64,000 nt of DNA from Haberlea rhodopensis (GCA_907163345.1 CAJQUN010000423.1:310001-374000); one strand, 5' to 3'; shown: positions 35,115 to 48,578, counted from the first letter of the stretch. Notes: generated from the letters alone by a model not told the origin. Translations and numbers: made by a program.

Positions 35115-35950
35115 GGCTATATTGATTGGCGATGGTTCATGCCGCCATGTATATTGATAGCGATGGTTCATTCCGCTATATTGATTGGCGATGGTTCATG
35201 CCGCCATGTATATTGATAGCGATGGTTCATTCCGCTATAGTGATTGGCGATGGTTCTTGCCGCCATGTGTATTGATAGCGACGGTTCATTCCGCTATATT
35301 GATTGGTGATGGTTCATGTCGCCATGTATATTGATAGCGATGGTTCATTCTGCTATATTGACTGGCGATGGTTCTTGCCGCCATGTATATTGATAGCGAC
35401 AGTTCATTCCGCTATATTGATTGGCGATGGTTCATGCCGCCATGTATATTGATAGCGACGGTTCATTCCGCTGTATTGATTGGCGATGGTTCATGCCGCC
35501 ATGTACATTGATAGCGATGGTTCATTCCGCTATATTGACTGGCGATGGTTCTTGCCGCCATGTGTATTGATAGCGATGGTTCATTCCGCTATATTGATTG
35601 GCGATGGTTCATGCCGCCAGATATATTGATAGCGATGATAGCGATGTCTCATTCCGCTAGTCTATTGGCGATGGTTCATGCCGCCGGGTATTCTATTGAT
35701 GATGATTCGTGCCACCGGATATTACATAGCGACGGGTCATCCCGCTACACCTATGGCGATGGTTCATACCGTCGGATATCTATAGTGATGTATTATGCCG
35801 CTGACTCTATGACGAGAGATCATGCCGCTGATCCTATAGCGATGGGTTATACCGCTATGTGCATAGCGCTGGATTATGTCGCTTACGAGCGATGGATGCT
35901 ACTTGTGTACCGCTGGTGGACGATGGATACAGGTATTCCGCTATCTTGAT
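35115..35950 (+). repeat. Tandem hairpin repeat array in B1
   Basis: About nine regular units of ~59 bp, then degenerate ones. Each unit has two half-units: GGCGATGGTTCATGCCGCC and AGCGATGGTTCATTCCGCT. Arms GGCG/CGCC and AGCG/CGCT are complementary, often extended to ATAGCG/CGCTAT, and ATG/CAT can pair inside. A 134-codon open frame over the array is a by-product of the period. Confidence 0.9.
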
Positions 35951-38510
35951 AGCGATGAGGTATGGCGTATTACTTTTGTTAGCATTATTGTGGATACTAC
36001 GTGTTGCTATATATGCCATGTGTTTGACGATGAGATTGTGGATGTCGTGTATTGACATGTACCGTCATACGTTTGACGATGTTAATTGGATGTCATATGT
36101 TGACATATGCCGTCACGAGATGACGATGACATAGTTGATGTTCTATGTAGACGTGTAGCGTCGTTTTGATGGTTGATACATTTATGTTATGTATTGAGTT
36201 GTATGGTTGAGTACCTTTGGTGGACATATGGTAGTGTTTGGGTCACTAGTTGACGAGACCATTATGCCGAGCAAGTTGCTCGAAGAATTATTGGGTGCAT
36301 CGTACAGGGATAGTACCGCCGCACTTTTTGGTGTACATATTGTTCGAGTAATGATACCCTTGGGTATACTCGCTGGTTTGGCTTAGGCCAAGTGATTAGT
36401 GGTAAGGGTAGTCATGGAGGAACTACTCGCTTGTTGTTGTGATCTACGGTAGGAGTAGTCACACCCACCCTGAAGGTGTGGGATAAGTCCTAATGAATTA
36501 GGATTGCTTCGTGGTTGAGCAAGGACACCGGGATGTCCATAATGCTTTGGTTTTAGAGAGATTTTGGGTGATGACCCACTACTCTAAATGGATGTTACGG
36601 TATGGTATACTGGGTGGAACGTATGAGACGTTGGTAGGCTTGATACGAGCCTTTAGAGGCAGCGCTTATTAGCCTGATATCGCGGCAATGTTATAGCGTG
36701 CTTTTGATTGCCATTGTACTGCTCGTTGGATTCGAGTTCAGTGAATCGTATGATGATACGATAAGGACCTTTGGTAGACTTTTGTAGTCTCTTTGTGGAT
36801 TGATAATTGAGGCAGGGAATACCTCGAGGAGACGTTTATACGTCAAATGTTTTAGGAGGTTTGTTTGGAACGACTCAATTTTGTTGGGATACCAACATGA
36901 GCGTCGACAAGTCGTTGTTAGCTCTGGTTGAGCATCTTTGCATGTGGTATGCGACGGAAGACACAATTGTAATTGTGTGGTATAGTTAGTGGGGTAACAC
37001 CACTATATTGACTTTATCTCTTGGAGAGATTTGGATTGTACTGTCATGTAGGCAGCTAGTTTTGGTTGAGGGTTGATCGTGAATCAACCAGGGTAAGCCC
37101 TACTAGTGTTGGGCTAGGTAATGGCTTCGTACTTCCAGTGAGACGTTTGAGGAGACGTCTCTGGGGTGATGCTTGAGTGTGGAGTACTATGGCAATAGTA
37201 TAGGGCATCGTTGTTTGAGTATACATGGTGTATACGAGTTTCGATTTGATGATAGTGGCTTCGATGCACTATTTGAACCTATTGCATATTTTGGTTCCGA
37301 GATATATGTTGGTATGTATATCCAGTTTTCCGGACGGTGGTTCGAGGTTGGAGGGTCATGGATTCATGACAATATCCTCTTTGGGAAACGCGGTATTGAG
37401 ATACCTGCCGGTTGAATCTTTTGGGAGATTCGTTGTTTTGATTGTGTGATGTTGATGTTGAAATCACACCCTTTGGCTTTGGCTCCGTGGAGTGAGAATG
37501 ATCGAGGTTTGTCAGCAGATTTTGGGACTTTGGGTATGCTTAGAGATACCCGAGTCTATTGCCTTGAGTGTGCCTGTTTTGTTGGTGCTTAGGCATGTAT
37601 ACCCGTGTATGTATACGAATGCCAACTCCATTTCGTTCCTTGTTGAACGTCGGATTAGTGTACTTGGTTTGAGAGATCTCCGGTGGGGGATTGTGACAAA
37701 TTGAGATTCGTAATCTCGATGGCACGATGTATTCTGAGGAATAATCGTGAGGTCTGTTTGACTTTCCCTGAGGAGGGATTGTCGTGTTTTGGAACCATGG
37801 TAGTTCTTGTTGGATAATTCGATAGCCTTCCTGTTTAAGGATTGTTGAATCCCAGGACAAATGAGGGATGGCCAGGATTCGGATTTGTTTAGTGTCATGG
37901 TTGACACGTGTTTGGGAATGCAATTGTTTGTCTTGCATGTCCCCTGTGGAACTTGAGACCTTGTGGAGTCTCGATAGTGTGTTTTGGACCAAGATGGAAT
38001 TTCTTGGAACACCTTGTTTTAGATTTCTGTGGTGATGTGTTTTGTTTGGTTAGTGACCGTGGTTTGCCCAATCCGGATTGCAAGTGTTGCAACTACTCCT
38101 TTGGAGGAGATAATCGGGAAAGCGAGACCGGATTTTTCCTGGAGTATACTGATTGTATACTAGTGGTTCCCACCTTAACGATGTGTGTTAAGCATCGTGG
38201 GCGAATGGTGGATATCATTGAGAGATATCTATGTTAGAACCAATGGGGTTCTGTTTGATTTGCAGTCATGATGGACTGACTTCCGGGACGATTCACGCCG
38301 AGGTATGTTGTTATCTTTCGGGTTGCTTTGGTTTTAGCATTTGCTCTATTGTAGAGCTTGGTGGGAGATTGGTGTTCTCGCAGTTAACAATTCGATTCTA
38401 TTGTGGTCCAGAATCGGAGTTGTGGCTTTACCTTGTTGTGTAGTCCTGGTGCTAGGTAGAGTGTGCCGATGCAAATTTCGAGGACGAAATTTTATTAGTG
38501 GGGGATAATT
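35951..38510 (+). other. B1 internal region, 3' part
   Basis: About 2.5 kb without gag or pol similarity. It is conserved in B2 (44484-47019) and partly in B3. Small dyads such as GACGATGTTA/ATGCCGTC occur at 36020-36130. Polypurine tract at about 38498-38507 (AGTGGGGGAT). Confidence 0.75.
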
Positions 38511-38840
38511 GTGATGTCCGTGGATTTATGGTGTTAATCCCGGTGTTGTATTAATCCTTGATGGATTTTTAATTGTGGCAATTAGGAATTAATTGCGGTT
38601 TGGCATCCCCCGAGGTTGTTTAATCGGGCATTTGGGATCGTTGGATCCAAAGGTTGAGATTGTATTCTCATTTCGGTGGAAAACCTATGAATTGGGGTTT
38701 TCGGTGGGACTTGGTGTCCGGGGTGCTTTTGTTGGGGCCTGTATGAGAAATTGATGCTGGTGAGAGAGTTTTTGAAAACAGATGATTTTTAATGAATCAT
38801 GATGTATTTGTGGAGGTATTTGTGGGTTGGGGTATTTTGC

Positions 38841-38848
38841 TATATATA
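38841..38848 (+). promoter_or_regulatory. TATA box of the B1 3' LTR
   Basis: TATATATA, same context as in the 5' LTR. The palindrome array lies about 410 bp downstream, so in B it is probably within the transcript. Confidence 0.6.
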
Positions 38849-39255
38849 CCCGTTGGACTCGGGATTCCGTCATTGGGAATCCATTTCTCTCCTCTGCTCC
38901 CCCTCTTTCACGCCACCTTCACCCCAAACCCTTCCCCTCTTTCCCCTTCAACCATAATCGTTGGGAACACGATTTAGGGGCCGGATCTCTTGAAGAAAGG
39001 CTGGTAATCTTCTTATCCTCACCTTTAGCTTCGTTTTGATTGTGGTTTTGTGCTAAATGGTTGAGTTTTGGGTTTTGGGAGATTTTTGTAAAATCTTGAA
39101 ATCTTTTGGGTTTTGTGTTTTAATGGATTATAACCCTTGTTAAGTGTACGAGGGTGTTAGTATATGGTTATTTTCGAGTTTGAGGAAGTTTGGGTATGTT
39201 TTGGGAAGGTTTCAAGCTTTTAAAAAATGGTGATTTTTGGGTTCGCACAGCGACC

Positions 39256-39468
39256 GATCGATCGGTAGCTTGGACCGATCGATCGGTGCAAGTGCGTAGC
39301 GTTGGTCTGTCATTTCGATCTTTAGCGATCGATCGGTAAAGCGACCGATCGATCGGTGGGTGGCTAGCGATCGATCGGTGGCTTGGACCGATCGATCGGT
39401 GCAAAGCCGTAGCTTAAATCGTTTTTGTGAACAGTTACCGATCGATCGGTAATGGTGACCGATCGATC
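39256..39468. repeat. Eight-site GATCGATC array in the B1 3' LTR
   Basis: All eight cores intact, whereas the first and seventh sites of the 5' LTR show changed flanks. Flanks mostly ACC and GGT, so the dyad is 14 bp. Confidence 0.9.
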
Positions 39469-40862
39469 GGTAGGGCGATTTTGGAAAATTGATTTTGGGG
39501 TCCTCCCTCGGGTTTTGGGGAGCGATTATCGACCATTTACTATTTAATCATCGTGATGGGATGATTGGGGTCGAATTTCATGCTTGTGCATATGAATTTG
39601 GGTTTATTTATTGATTTTGAGTTATTGGAATTGTGTTTAGCACATTTCTTCATCGGACCTCGGGACTGAGGCAACGTTTGGATTCGAACTATGGAAACAT
39701 AAGTTACGTATTGACGTACGAGCATAGCCCTTAATATAATTGCAATTGTTGAATGCTTGTTATACTTTATTGCAATGAATGTGTGTGGAAATGCACGACA
39801 CATGGTATTAACAATAGACGGAGATTGAAATGCATGGTTTATTGTACTTGCTTTAAATGTCTATATATGCATTGAGAATTGCATGGCGCCGCTTTTGAGC
39901 GAGCAATGATTGGGATGTTGTCGCCTGTGCCCGAACATCGATTACGATGCCGCTGCCATCGAGCATGCGTGGAAATTGGGATGCCGCTATTGTAGAGCGA
40001 GCAATGAAATGGAGACAGGGAACCATAAGTGAGGAACATGGATTGTTTATAATCATTGTTTAATGATTTGATGTATTGTTTATGACATTGGTACATGGCT
40101 CGTAGAATTGTTAATCAATGTAATGATTAACTGGCCTTTGGGAATTTGATGGTTTCAGTGTTTTGAGAACAGGGACAGTACAGGAAACCCCGGATGAGGA
40201 TGATGCCATCCAGGGAGTATATTTTGTATTTCATAGCATTTACAGTATTGTAAATTATGAATTGTATTGTCGTGGTTATTGGATTGGGATATTGGTATGC
40301 TCACCCCGTGTGGGGGCTGTCTCTGTTGGGGCAGGTGGTACAGGTGTAGCAGCAGCTTTGGAGTTGAGCTCGGGCTGTTGATTGAAGTACTCCCAGGATT
40401 GAGGTACCAGAGCTGGATGGACAGACGCTCAGATCCAGAGTCGAGATCGAGTTGCGCTTGAGAGGTGCTTCCAGGATAGGAACGCCAGTAACGGTATCCA
40501 GCGGAGTGTTTTATACATTAGATACACGCTCATTCATTGGGTACTCTTATGTGAGTACATATTACGTGTATATGGAATGTATAACGGGCAACGGCTCTCC
40601 TCTGTTCATTTATGGTTTGCATGCAATTTGATATAGAATTGCTAAATGAACTAAGAGTATGTTAGTGTATTATATGAGTGCATGCCATATGGATAATCAT
40701 GGTTGGGGAATTCGAATATCATGTGGTTTAAATGCAAGAAATTTTCTGGGTAGCACAGGATGTTGCACTTGCATATGTTTTCTTCCCTGATAGTATGATT
40801 ATATGCACCAAGGTTATGGATTAATACACTAATAACGGGTTAAGGGCACGGGGGTCCTTACA

Positions 40863-42268
40863 AGTTTTTTCCACCATCCAAGACGGCTAAGATGCGGAAT
40901 GATATCACAACATTTGCCCAATATGATCCAGAGAGACTGTATGAGGCTTGGGAGCGCTTCAAAGATCTACTACGGAGATGCCCACATCACGACCTCCCTA
41001 TCTGGCTGCAGGTACAAACATTTTATAACGTTTTATTTTCTGATAAATCGCTCTATGATTGATGCAGCGTCAGGAGGAACTGTGATGAGGAAGACGCCCG
41101 AGGAGGCCTATACACTGTTGGAGGAGATGGCTGCTAATAGCTGTCAATAGCAGTCTGAAAGGAATGTGCCAAAGAAGCAAGTCGGATTGCATCAAGTGAG
41201 TGAAGTCACTGCCCTAGCTGCCCAGTTGGAATCGCTTAACAAGAAGATGGATAGTTTGAGCATGCATGCAATGCAAGTTCAAACTGTTACATGCAAGCTT
41301 TGCCAAGGAGGACATCCGAGCACTGAATGCCAGGTTGGTAACCCATTCATTACTACTAATGAAGCTGTTAGTTTTGCAGGGAACCGACCACCACAGACCT
41401 ACCCCTACCCAAATACGTATATTACTGGGCCGAGGAACTATCCCCAACCACCACCGGGGTATGCAACAAAGCCAAGCATGGAGGAACTGCTAACTAAGTT
41501 CAAATCATCGGCTGAAACAAGGATGAACAATCATGAGGCATCGATAAAGAAATTGGAAGTCCAAGTGGGACAGCTAGCAAAGATCGTAACCAAACGAGCA
41601 CGAGGATCACTATCTAGTGACACTGAGACGAAACCTAGGGAGCAAGTCCATGCTATCACGTTGAGGAGTGGAAAGGAGGTCGCTGAGAATAAGGATGTGC
41701 ACATTGAGTTGAAAGGTGAGACGGACATCAAGCAAGAAGAGGTACAAACACGGAACAAAGGTAAGTCTACTAAGACCCATACACCCATCACACCTGCTAA
41801 GGTAGATATCCCACCCCCATTCCCCGCTGCGTATAAGAGAGCAAAGATTGATGCTAAATTTGCTAAATTTTTAGAATTGATTAAGAATCTTCATATTGAG
41901 ATGCCTTTCATAGATGCTATTCGGCACATGCCGAACTATGCTAAGTTTTTAAAGGAGATTCTGAAGAAAAAAAAAAAGCGGAAACTTGGAGAGCATGAGA
42001 TGATAAACTTAACTGAGGAGTGTTCTGCTGTCATTCAAAATGATTCACCTCCAAAGTTAAAGGATCCAGGGAGTTTCAGTATACCTTGCAAAATCAATTC
42101 TAAATCTTTCAATAAATCTTTGTGTGATTTGAGGTCAAGTGTTAATTTAATGCCTTTGTCTGTGTACAGGAAGCTGGGCTTAGGAGAGTTAAAGGCAATC
42201 AATGTCTCATTGCAGATGGCAGACAAGTCAATCAAGTACCATCATGGGATAGTGGAGGATGTACCGGT
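40863..42268 (+). pseudogene. F gag 3' piece and protease start
   Basis: Resumes with FFPPSKTAKMRNDITTF and YEAWERFKDLLRRCPHH. The frame breaks at about 41028-41062, at the place where G also breaks, and MIDAASGGTVMRK continues in another frame. A TAG replaces Trp at about 41148 (SCQ*QSER; G has YQWQSER). The long frame 41166-42268 holds CKLCQGGHPSTEC, the linker with AYKRAKIDAKFAKFLELIKNLHI, and the protease. Its active site reads DLRSS where Athila-type proteases have DLGAS, so Gly is lost. A run of nine or ten A near 41968 adds Lys residues. Interrupted by B2 at VPV. Confidence 0.9.
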
Positions 42269-43650
42269 TGTAAGGACTCCCGTGCCCTTAACCCGTTATT
42301 AGTGTATTAAGTCATATCATTGGTGCATATGATCATACTATCAGGGGAAAAACCACATGCAAGTGCAACACCATTTGCTATCCAGAAAATTTCTTGCATT
42401 TAAACCACATAATATTCAAATTCCCCAACCATGATTATCCATATAGCATGCACCCTCATAATACACTAACATACTCTTAGTTCATTTAGCAATTCTATAT
42501 CTAATTGCGTGCAAACCATAAATGAACAGAGAAGAGCCGTAGCCTGCTTATACATTCCATATACATGTAATATGTACTAACATAAGAGTACCCAATGAAT
42601 GAGCGTGTATCTAATGTATAAAACACTCTGCTGGATACCGTTACTGGTGCTTCGATCCTGGAAGCACCTCTCAAGCGCAACTCGATCTCGACTCTGGATC
42701 TGAGCGCCTATCCATCCAGCTCTGGTACCTCGATCCTGGAAGTACCTCAATCAACAGCCCGAGCTCAACTCCAAAGCTGCTGCTACACCTGTACCACCTG
42801 TCCCAACAGAGACAGCCCCCACACGGGGTGAGCATACCAATATCCCAATCCGATAACCACAACAATACAATTCATAATTTACAACAATGTAAATGCTATG
42901 AAATACAAAATATACTCCCTGGATGGCATCATCCTCATCCGGGGTTTCCTGTACTGTCCCTGTTCTCAAAACACTGAAACCATCAAATTCCCAAATGCCA
43001 GTTAATCATTACATTGATTAACAATTCTATGAGCCATATACCAATGTCATAATCAATAACATCAAATCATTAAACAATGATTATAGACAATCCATGTTTC
43101 TCACTTATGGTTTCATAGTTCTATTTCATTGCTCGCTCTACAATAGCGGCATTCCATTTCCACGCATGCTCGATGGCAGCGGCGTCATAATCGATGTTCG
43201 GTCACAGGCGACAACATCCCAATCATTACTCGCTCAAAAGCGGCACCATGCAATTCTCAATGCATATATAGATATTTGAAGCAAGTACAATAAACCATGC
43301 ATTTCAATCTCCGTTTATTGCTAATACCATGTGTCATGCATTTCCACACACATTCATTGCAATACAGTGTACCAAGCACTCAACAATTGCAATTATATTA
43401 AAGGGCTATGCTCGTACGTCATACGTACCTTAAAATTCCGTAGTCCGAATCAAACTTTGCCTTGATCCCGTTACCCGATTAATATGTGCTAACACACAAA
43501 ATAATTCACAATTATTTATGAGCACACAACATATACCCAAGCATGAATCAAACCCCCAAATACATCATCAATGTACCCATATAAGCTCCCAAAAAAATTT
43601 GAGAAACTTTTTTTTTTTAAAAAAAAAAAAATTCACTATTCATCCCTACC

Positions 43651-43729
43651 GATCGATCGGTAGAACCCGGATTTTTCATATTTCGCTACGGCATTCGACC
43701 GATCGATCGGTAACTCCTACCGATCGATC
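43651..43729. repeat. Three-site GATCGATC array in the B2 3' LTR
   Basis: Spacing of the last pair reads 21 bp. It lacks one unit relative to 49980-50079. A poly-T/poly-A run (43610-43631) lies beside it. Confidence 0.85.
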
Positions 43730-44145
43730 GGTAGAACCCTGAAACCCAAAAATCACCATTTTTAAGAGCTTGAAACCCCCACCAACCATACCCCAACTCC
43801 TCCCAACCCAAAACCACAACAAATCCGCACCCAAGGACCTCCAACAAGGGTGTTAAACTCAAATTAAAGAAACCCAAAAGATTTTATGATTTTCACCAAA
43901 ATCACCCAAACCAAATCAAACCCAAAACTCAACCAAATTCAACAAAATTACAATCAAATCAAAGCTACAAGAGAAGAGAAGGAGATTACCAGCTTTTCTT
44001 CAAGAAATCCGGCCCCTAAATCGTGTTCCCAACGATTTCCATTGAAAGGGAAAGAGGGGAAGGGTTTTGGGGTGAGAGAGGCGAGAGAGAGGGAGAGGAG
44101 AGGAATGGAATGTATTCCAAATGACGGAATCCCGAGTCCAACTGG

Positions 44146-44153
44146 TATATATA
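44146..44153 (-). promoter_or_regulatory. TATA box of the B2 3' LTR
   Basis: TATATATA (palindromic), in the same TTGGACTCGG context as B1. Confidence 0.6.
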
Positions 44154-44483
44154 GCAAAAATGCCCCAGAATACCAATACTTCCACAAATACATCATGATT
44201 CATTAAAAATCATCTGTTTTCAAAAACTCTCTCTCCTACACCAAATCCCCAGACTGGCCCCAACATAAGGCACCCCGGACACCAAGTCCCACCAAAACCC
44301 AACACATAGGTTTTTCACCAAAATGAGGATACAATCTCATCCTTTGGATCCAAAGATCCCAAATGCCCGATTTAACAACCTCGGGAGACCCAAAACTACA
44401 ATTAATTCCTAATTGCCACAATTAAAACTCCATCAAGGATTAATACCACACCGGGATTAACACCATAATCCCCGGACATCACA

Positions 44484-47019
44484 ATTATCCCCCACTAATA
44501 AAATTTCGTCCTCGAAATTTACACCGGTGTACTCCACGTAACACCAGGGCTGCACAAACAAAACAAAGCCACAATCCCGATTCTGGACCACATTAGAATC
44601 GAATTATCAACTGCGAGAACACCAATCTCGCACTAAGCTCTAAAATAGAGCAAACGCCAAAACCAACACAAACCTGAAAGATAATAATATACCTCAATGT
44701 GAATCGTCCGGAAGTCAGTCCATCATGACTACAAATCAACTAAATCTCCCTTGGTTCTGAAATATATATCTCTCCACGATATCCACCAATTGCCCACGAT
44801 GCTTAACACACATCGTTATGATGTGGACCATTAGTATACAACAGTATACTCACAGAAAATCCAGTTTTCGCTTCCCGGTCCATCTCCTCCAAAGGAGTAG
44901 TTGCACCACTTGTAATCCGGATTTGGTAAACCACGGTCACTAATCCACACAAAACACATCACTACAGATGTCTACAACCATGTGTTCCAAGAAATCCCAT
45001 CTTGGTCCAAAACACACTATCGAGACTCTACAAGGTCTCAAGTTCCACAGGGGACATGCAAGACAAACAATTGCATTCCCAAACACGTGTCGACCGTGAC
45101 ACTAAACAAATCCGAATCATGGCCATCCTTCATTTATCCTGGGATTCAACAATCCTAAAACAGGAAGGCTATCGAATTATCCAACAAGAACTACCATGGT
45201 TCCAAAACACGACAATCCCTCCTCAGGGGAAGTCAAACGGACCTCACGATTATTCCTCAGAATACATCGTGCCATCGAGATTACCAATCTCAAATTGCCA
45301 CAATCTCCCACCGGAGATTCATCAAACCAAACACACTAATCCGACGTTCAACAAGGAACGAAATAGAGTTGGCATTCGTATACACCCACGGGTATACACG
45401 CCTAAGCACCAACACAACAGGCACACTCAAAGCAATAGACTCGGGTATCTCCAAGCATACCCAAAGTCCCAAAATCTGCTGTCAAACCTCGATCATTCTC
45501 ACTCCACGGAGAATAGTGGTCGATAGACCAAAGCCAAAGGGTGTGATTTCAACATCAACACCACACAATCAAAGCAACGAATCTCCCTAAAGATTCAACC
45601 GGTAGGTATAACAATACCGCCTTTCCCACAAGGATAGCGTCATGAATCCATGACCTTCCAACCTCGAACCACCGTCCGGGAAACTGGATATACATACCAA
45701 CATATATCTTGGAACCAAAATATGCAATTGGTTCAGAATAGTGCATCGAAGCCACTATCATCAAATCGAAACTCGTATACGCCATGTATACTCAAACAAC
45801 GATGCCATGTATTATTGCCATAGTACTCCACACTCGAGCATCGCCCCAGAGACGTCTCCTCGAACGTCTCACTGGAAGCACGAAGCCATTACCTAGTCCA
45901 ACACTAGTAGGGCTTACCCTGGTTGATTCACGATCAACCCTCAACCAAAACTAGCTGTCTCCATGACAGTACAATCCAAATCTCTCCAAGAGATAAAGTT
46001 AATATAGTAGTGTCACTCCACTAACTATACCACACAATTACAATTGTGACTTCCGTCGCATACCATATGCAAAGATGCTCAACCAGAGCTAACAACGACT
46101 TGTCGACGCTCACGTTGGTATTTCCAACAAAATTGAGTTGTCCCAAAACAAGCCTCTTAAAACATTTGACGTATAAACGTCTCCGTGAGGTATTCTCTGC
46201 CTCAATTATCAAGCCACAAAGAGACTACAAAAGTCTACCAATAGTCCTCATCGTATCATCATACGATTCACTGAACTCGAATCCAACGAGCAGTATAACG
46301 GCAATCAAAAGCACGCTATAACATTGCCACGATATCTGGCTAATAAGCGCTGCCTCCAAAGGCTCATACCAAGCCTACCAACATCTCACATGTTTCACCC
46401 GGTATACCATACCCTATCATCCATTTAGAGGAGTGGGTCATCACCCAATATTTCTCTAAAACCAAAGCATAATGGACATCCCGGTGTCCTTGCTCAACCA
46501 CGAAGCAATCCTAATCCATTAGGACTTATCCCACACCCTCAGGGTGGGTGTGACCATGCCTACCGCAGATCACAACAACAAGCGAGTAGTTTTCTCAATG
46601 ACTACTCTTACCACCAATCACTTGGCCTAAGCCAAACCAGCGAGTATACCCAAGGATATCATTACTCGAACAATATATACTCCAAATATGTGCTGCGGTA
46701 CAATCCCTGTACGGTGCACCCAATAATTCTTCGAGCAACTTGCTCGGCATAATGGTCTCGTCAACTAGTAACCCAGACACTACCATGTGCCCACCAAAGG
46801 CACTCAAACCATACAACTCAATACATAACATAAATAGTATTAATCATCAAAACGACGCTACACGTCTACATAGAACATCAACTATGTCATCGTCATCCCG
46901 TGACGGCATATGTCAACATATGACATCCAATTAACATCGTCAAACATATGACAGTACATAGCAACACGTAGTATCCACAATAATGCTAACAAAAGTAATA
47001 TGACATACCTCATCGCTAT
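44484..47019 (-). other. B2 internal region, 3' part
   Basis: Counterpart of B1 35951-38510. Polypurine tract AGTGGGGGAT on the minus strand at about 44487-44496. No gene supported. Confidence 0.75.
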
Positions 47020-47665
47020 CAAGATAGCGGAATACCTATATCCATCGTCCACCAGCGGTACACAAGTAGCACCCATCGCTCGTAGGCGACATAATCCAGC
47101 GCTACACACATAGCGGTATAACCCATCGCTATAGAATCAGCGGCATGATCTCTTGTCATAGAGTCAGTGGCATAAGACATCGCTATAGATATCCGGCGGT
47201 ATGAACCATCGCCATAGGTGTAGCGGAATGACCCGTCGTTATGTAATATCCGGTGGCACGAATCATCGTCAATAGAATACCCGGCGGCATGAACCATCGC
47301 CAATAGAATAGCGGAATGAGACATCGCTATCAATATATCCGGCGGCAAGAACCATCGCCAATCAATATAGCGGAATGAACCATCGCTATCAATATACCTG
47401 GCGGCATGAACCATCGCCAATCAATATAGCGGAATGAATCGTCGCTATCAATATACCTGGCGGCATGAACCATCGCCAATCAATATAGCGGAATGAACCG
47501 TCGCTATCAATATACCTGGCGGCATGAACCATCGCCAATCAATATAGCGGAATGAACCATCGCTATCAATATACCTGGCGGCAAGAACCATCGCCAATCA
47601 ATATAGCGGAATGAACCATCGCTATCAATATACCTGACGGCATGCACCACCGCCAAAGAATAGCC
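47020..47665 (-). repeat. Tandem hairpin repeat array in B2
   Basis: About five regular ~59 bp units plus degenerate ones, same half-units as B1 on the minus strand. Variant GGCGGTGGTGCATGCCGTC keeps pairing by a G-U wobble. Confidence 0.9.
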
Positions 47666-47700
47666 GATCCCTAGTCATTGTCACGGTAGTGTATTTTAAT

Positions 47701-48110
47701 GCCCCTCGCTCAAATAAAACATGCGGTACTCCCACCCCTCGCTTCACATATAGGCGGCATAGAATAACCTCGCTTAAATGGACATGCGGCGCTCCCACCC
47801 CTCGCTTCATATTTTAGCAGCAAATATTCTTTCCTCGCCTCATATGATAACCACGCTTCAATGTGACATGCGGCGCTCCCACCCCTCGCTTCACATTTTA
47901 GCGGCACAAAACAATAAATAGCGGTAAGCATTTAAATCATCACTCATCCATAACAATGACTCATGGGATATTCACCAAGTATTTCATCCATACCTGCATC
48001 ACAAAGCATAATCCATATTCCAACATACATCATCATGAGTGTATTTTAATGCACCTCGCTCAAATGCGACATGCGGCACTCCCACCCCTCGCTTCAACAT
48101 TTGGAGGCAA
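47701..48110 (-). repeat. Module M repeats in B2
   Basis: Three adjacent units plus a separate one at 48040-48110, each with CTCCCACCCCTCGC on the plus strand. Same order as in B1. Confidence 0.85.
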
Positions 48111-48206
48111 AGCATTAAAATCATCACTACATGTACACATGCAACCACAATGCATAATTCCATGATGTGTATAAAATGTAGGTTACCGTTTCGTGTCTTT
48201 CAACCA

Positions 48207-48436
48207 TGGCCTTAGCCTTTCGCGTCATAGTGTCCCTACAGGAACAATCCCAAACCATGAGCATACGATAATCCATATTCCCCACAATATGATTATAATG
48301 AGTAAATGCATAAACTACGAGTACAAAGTACTTCCCGTATCCCGATGCATTTCCAAATGCTACACTTGGTTGTCCCTGTGTCACAACTCACAATCATAAT
48401 CAACAGGTAATATTATGATTCTATATGTCATGACAT
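48207..48436 (-). repeat. Block N in B2, homologous to part of the A LTR
   Basis: Shares GGTTGTCCCTGT, GATGCATTTC and the TGTCATGAC end with A1 at 4115-4349. Confidence 0.75.
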
Positions 48437-48578
48437 ACAACCTTTTCACTATGATCACATATCACAAATGCAGATAAGCAAAATAGTTGTGTCACACAAC
48501 ACTAACTACTATCATGCATAAATATGTGCTACTCATCCCTATCAGCATGTTCTAGGCCTTCAACAGCCCCAAAGAGCT

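Larger units (their letters stand above)
22874..40862 (+). mobile_element. B1: LARD-like non-coding gypsy derivative, carrying C in its 5' LTR
   Basis: 5' LTR 22874-34175 (interrupted by C), iMet PBS, ~4.3 kb internal region without gag or pol, polypurine tract, 3' LTR 38511-40862. Net length without C is about 9.1 kb. TSD agttc/agttt in the gag gene of F. The internal region ends in GAGGACGAAATTTTATTAGT then GGGGGATAATTG, which in coding gypsy elements follows integrase, so B probably derives from a coding gypsy element whose genes were replaced. It would be mobilised in trans. Confidence 0.9.
38511..40862 (+). repeat. B1 3' LTR (2352 bp)
   Basis: TGTGATGTCCGTGG to GGGGTCCTTACA. TATATATA at 38841-38848, CT-rich run after it, and eight GATCGATC sites at 39256-39468. 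Uninterrupted, it shows the empty target of C (CACATTTCTTCATCGG near 39643). Confidence 0.95.
42269..44483 (-). repeat. B2 3' LTR (2215 bp)
   Basis: Minus strand TGTGATGTCCGGGG to GGGAGTCCTTACA. TATATATA at 44146-44153. Three GATCGATC sites at 43651-43729; the 5' LTR has four. Confidence 0.9.

Noticed and set aside
35545..35949. 134-codon frame over the hairpin array (counterpart 47019-47420)
   Set aside because: Produced by the periodicity of the array; the hairpin explanation accounts for the conservation better.
45002..45526. Antisense open frame in B2 with a counterpart in B1 (37540-37992)
   Set aside because: It starts with TTG, and in the part compared by hand about five of seven differences change the amino acid, as expected without selection. 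The similarity reflects family identity.
47020..47665. CRISPR-like direct repeats
   Set aside because: Units are contiguous tandem copies with no unique spacers, in a plant retrotransposon.
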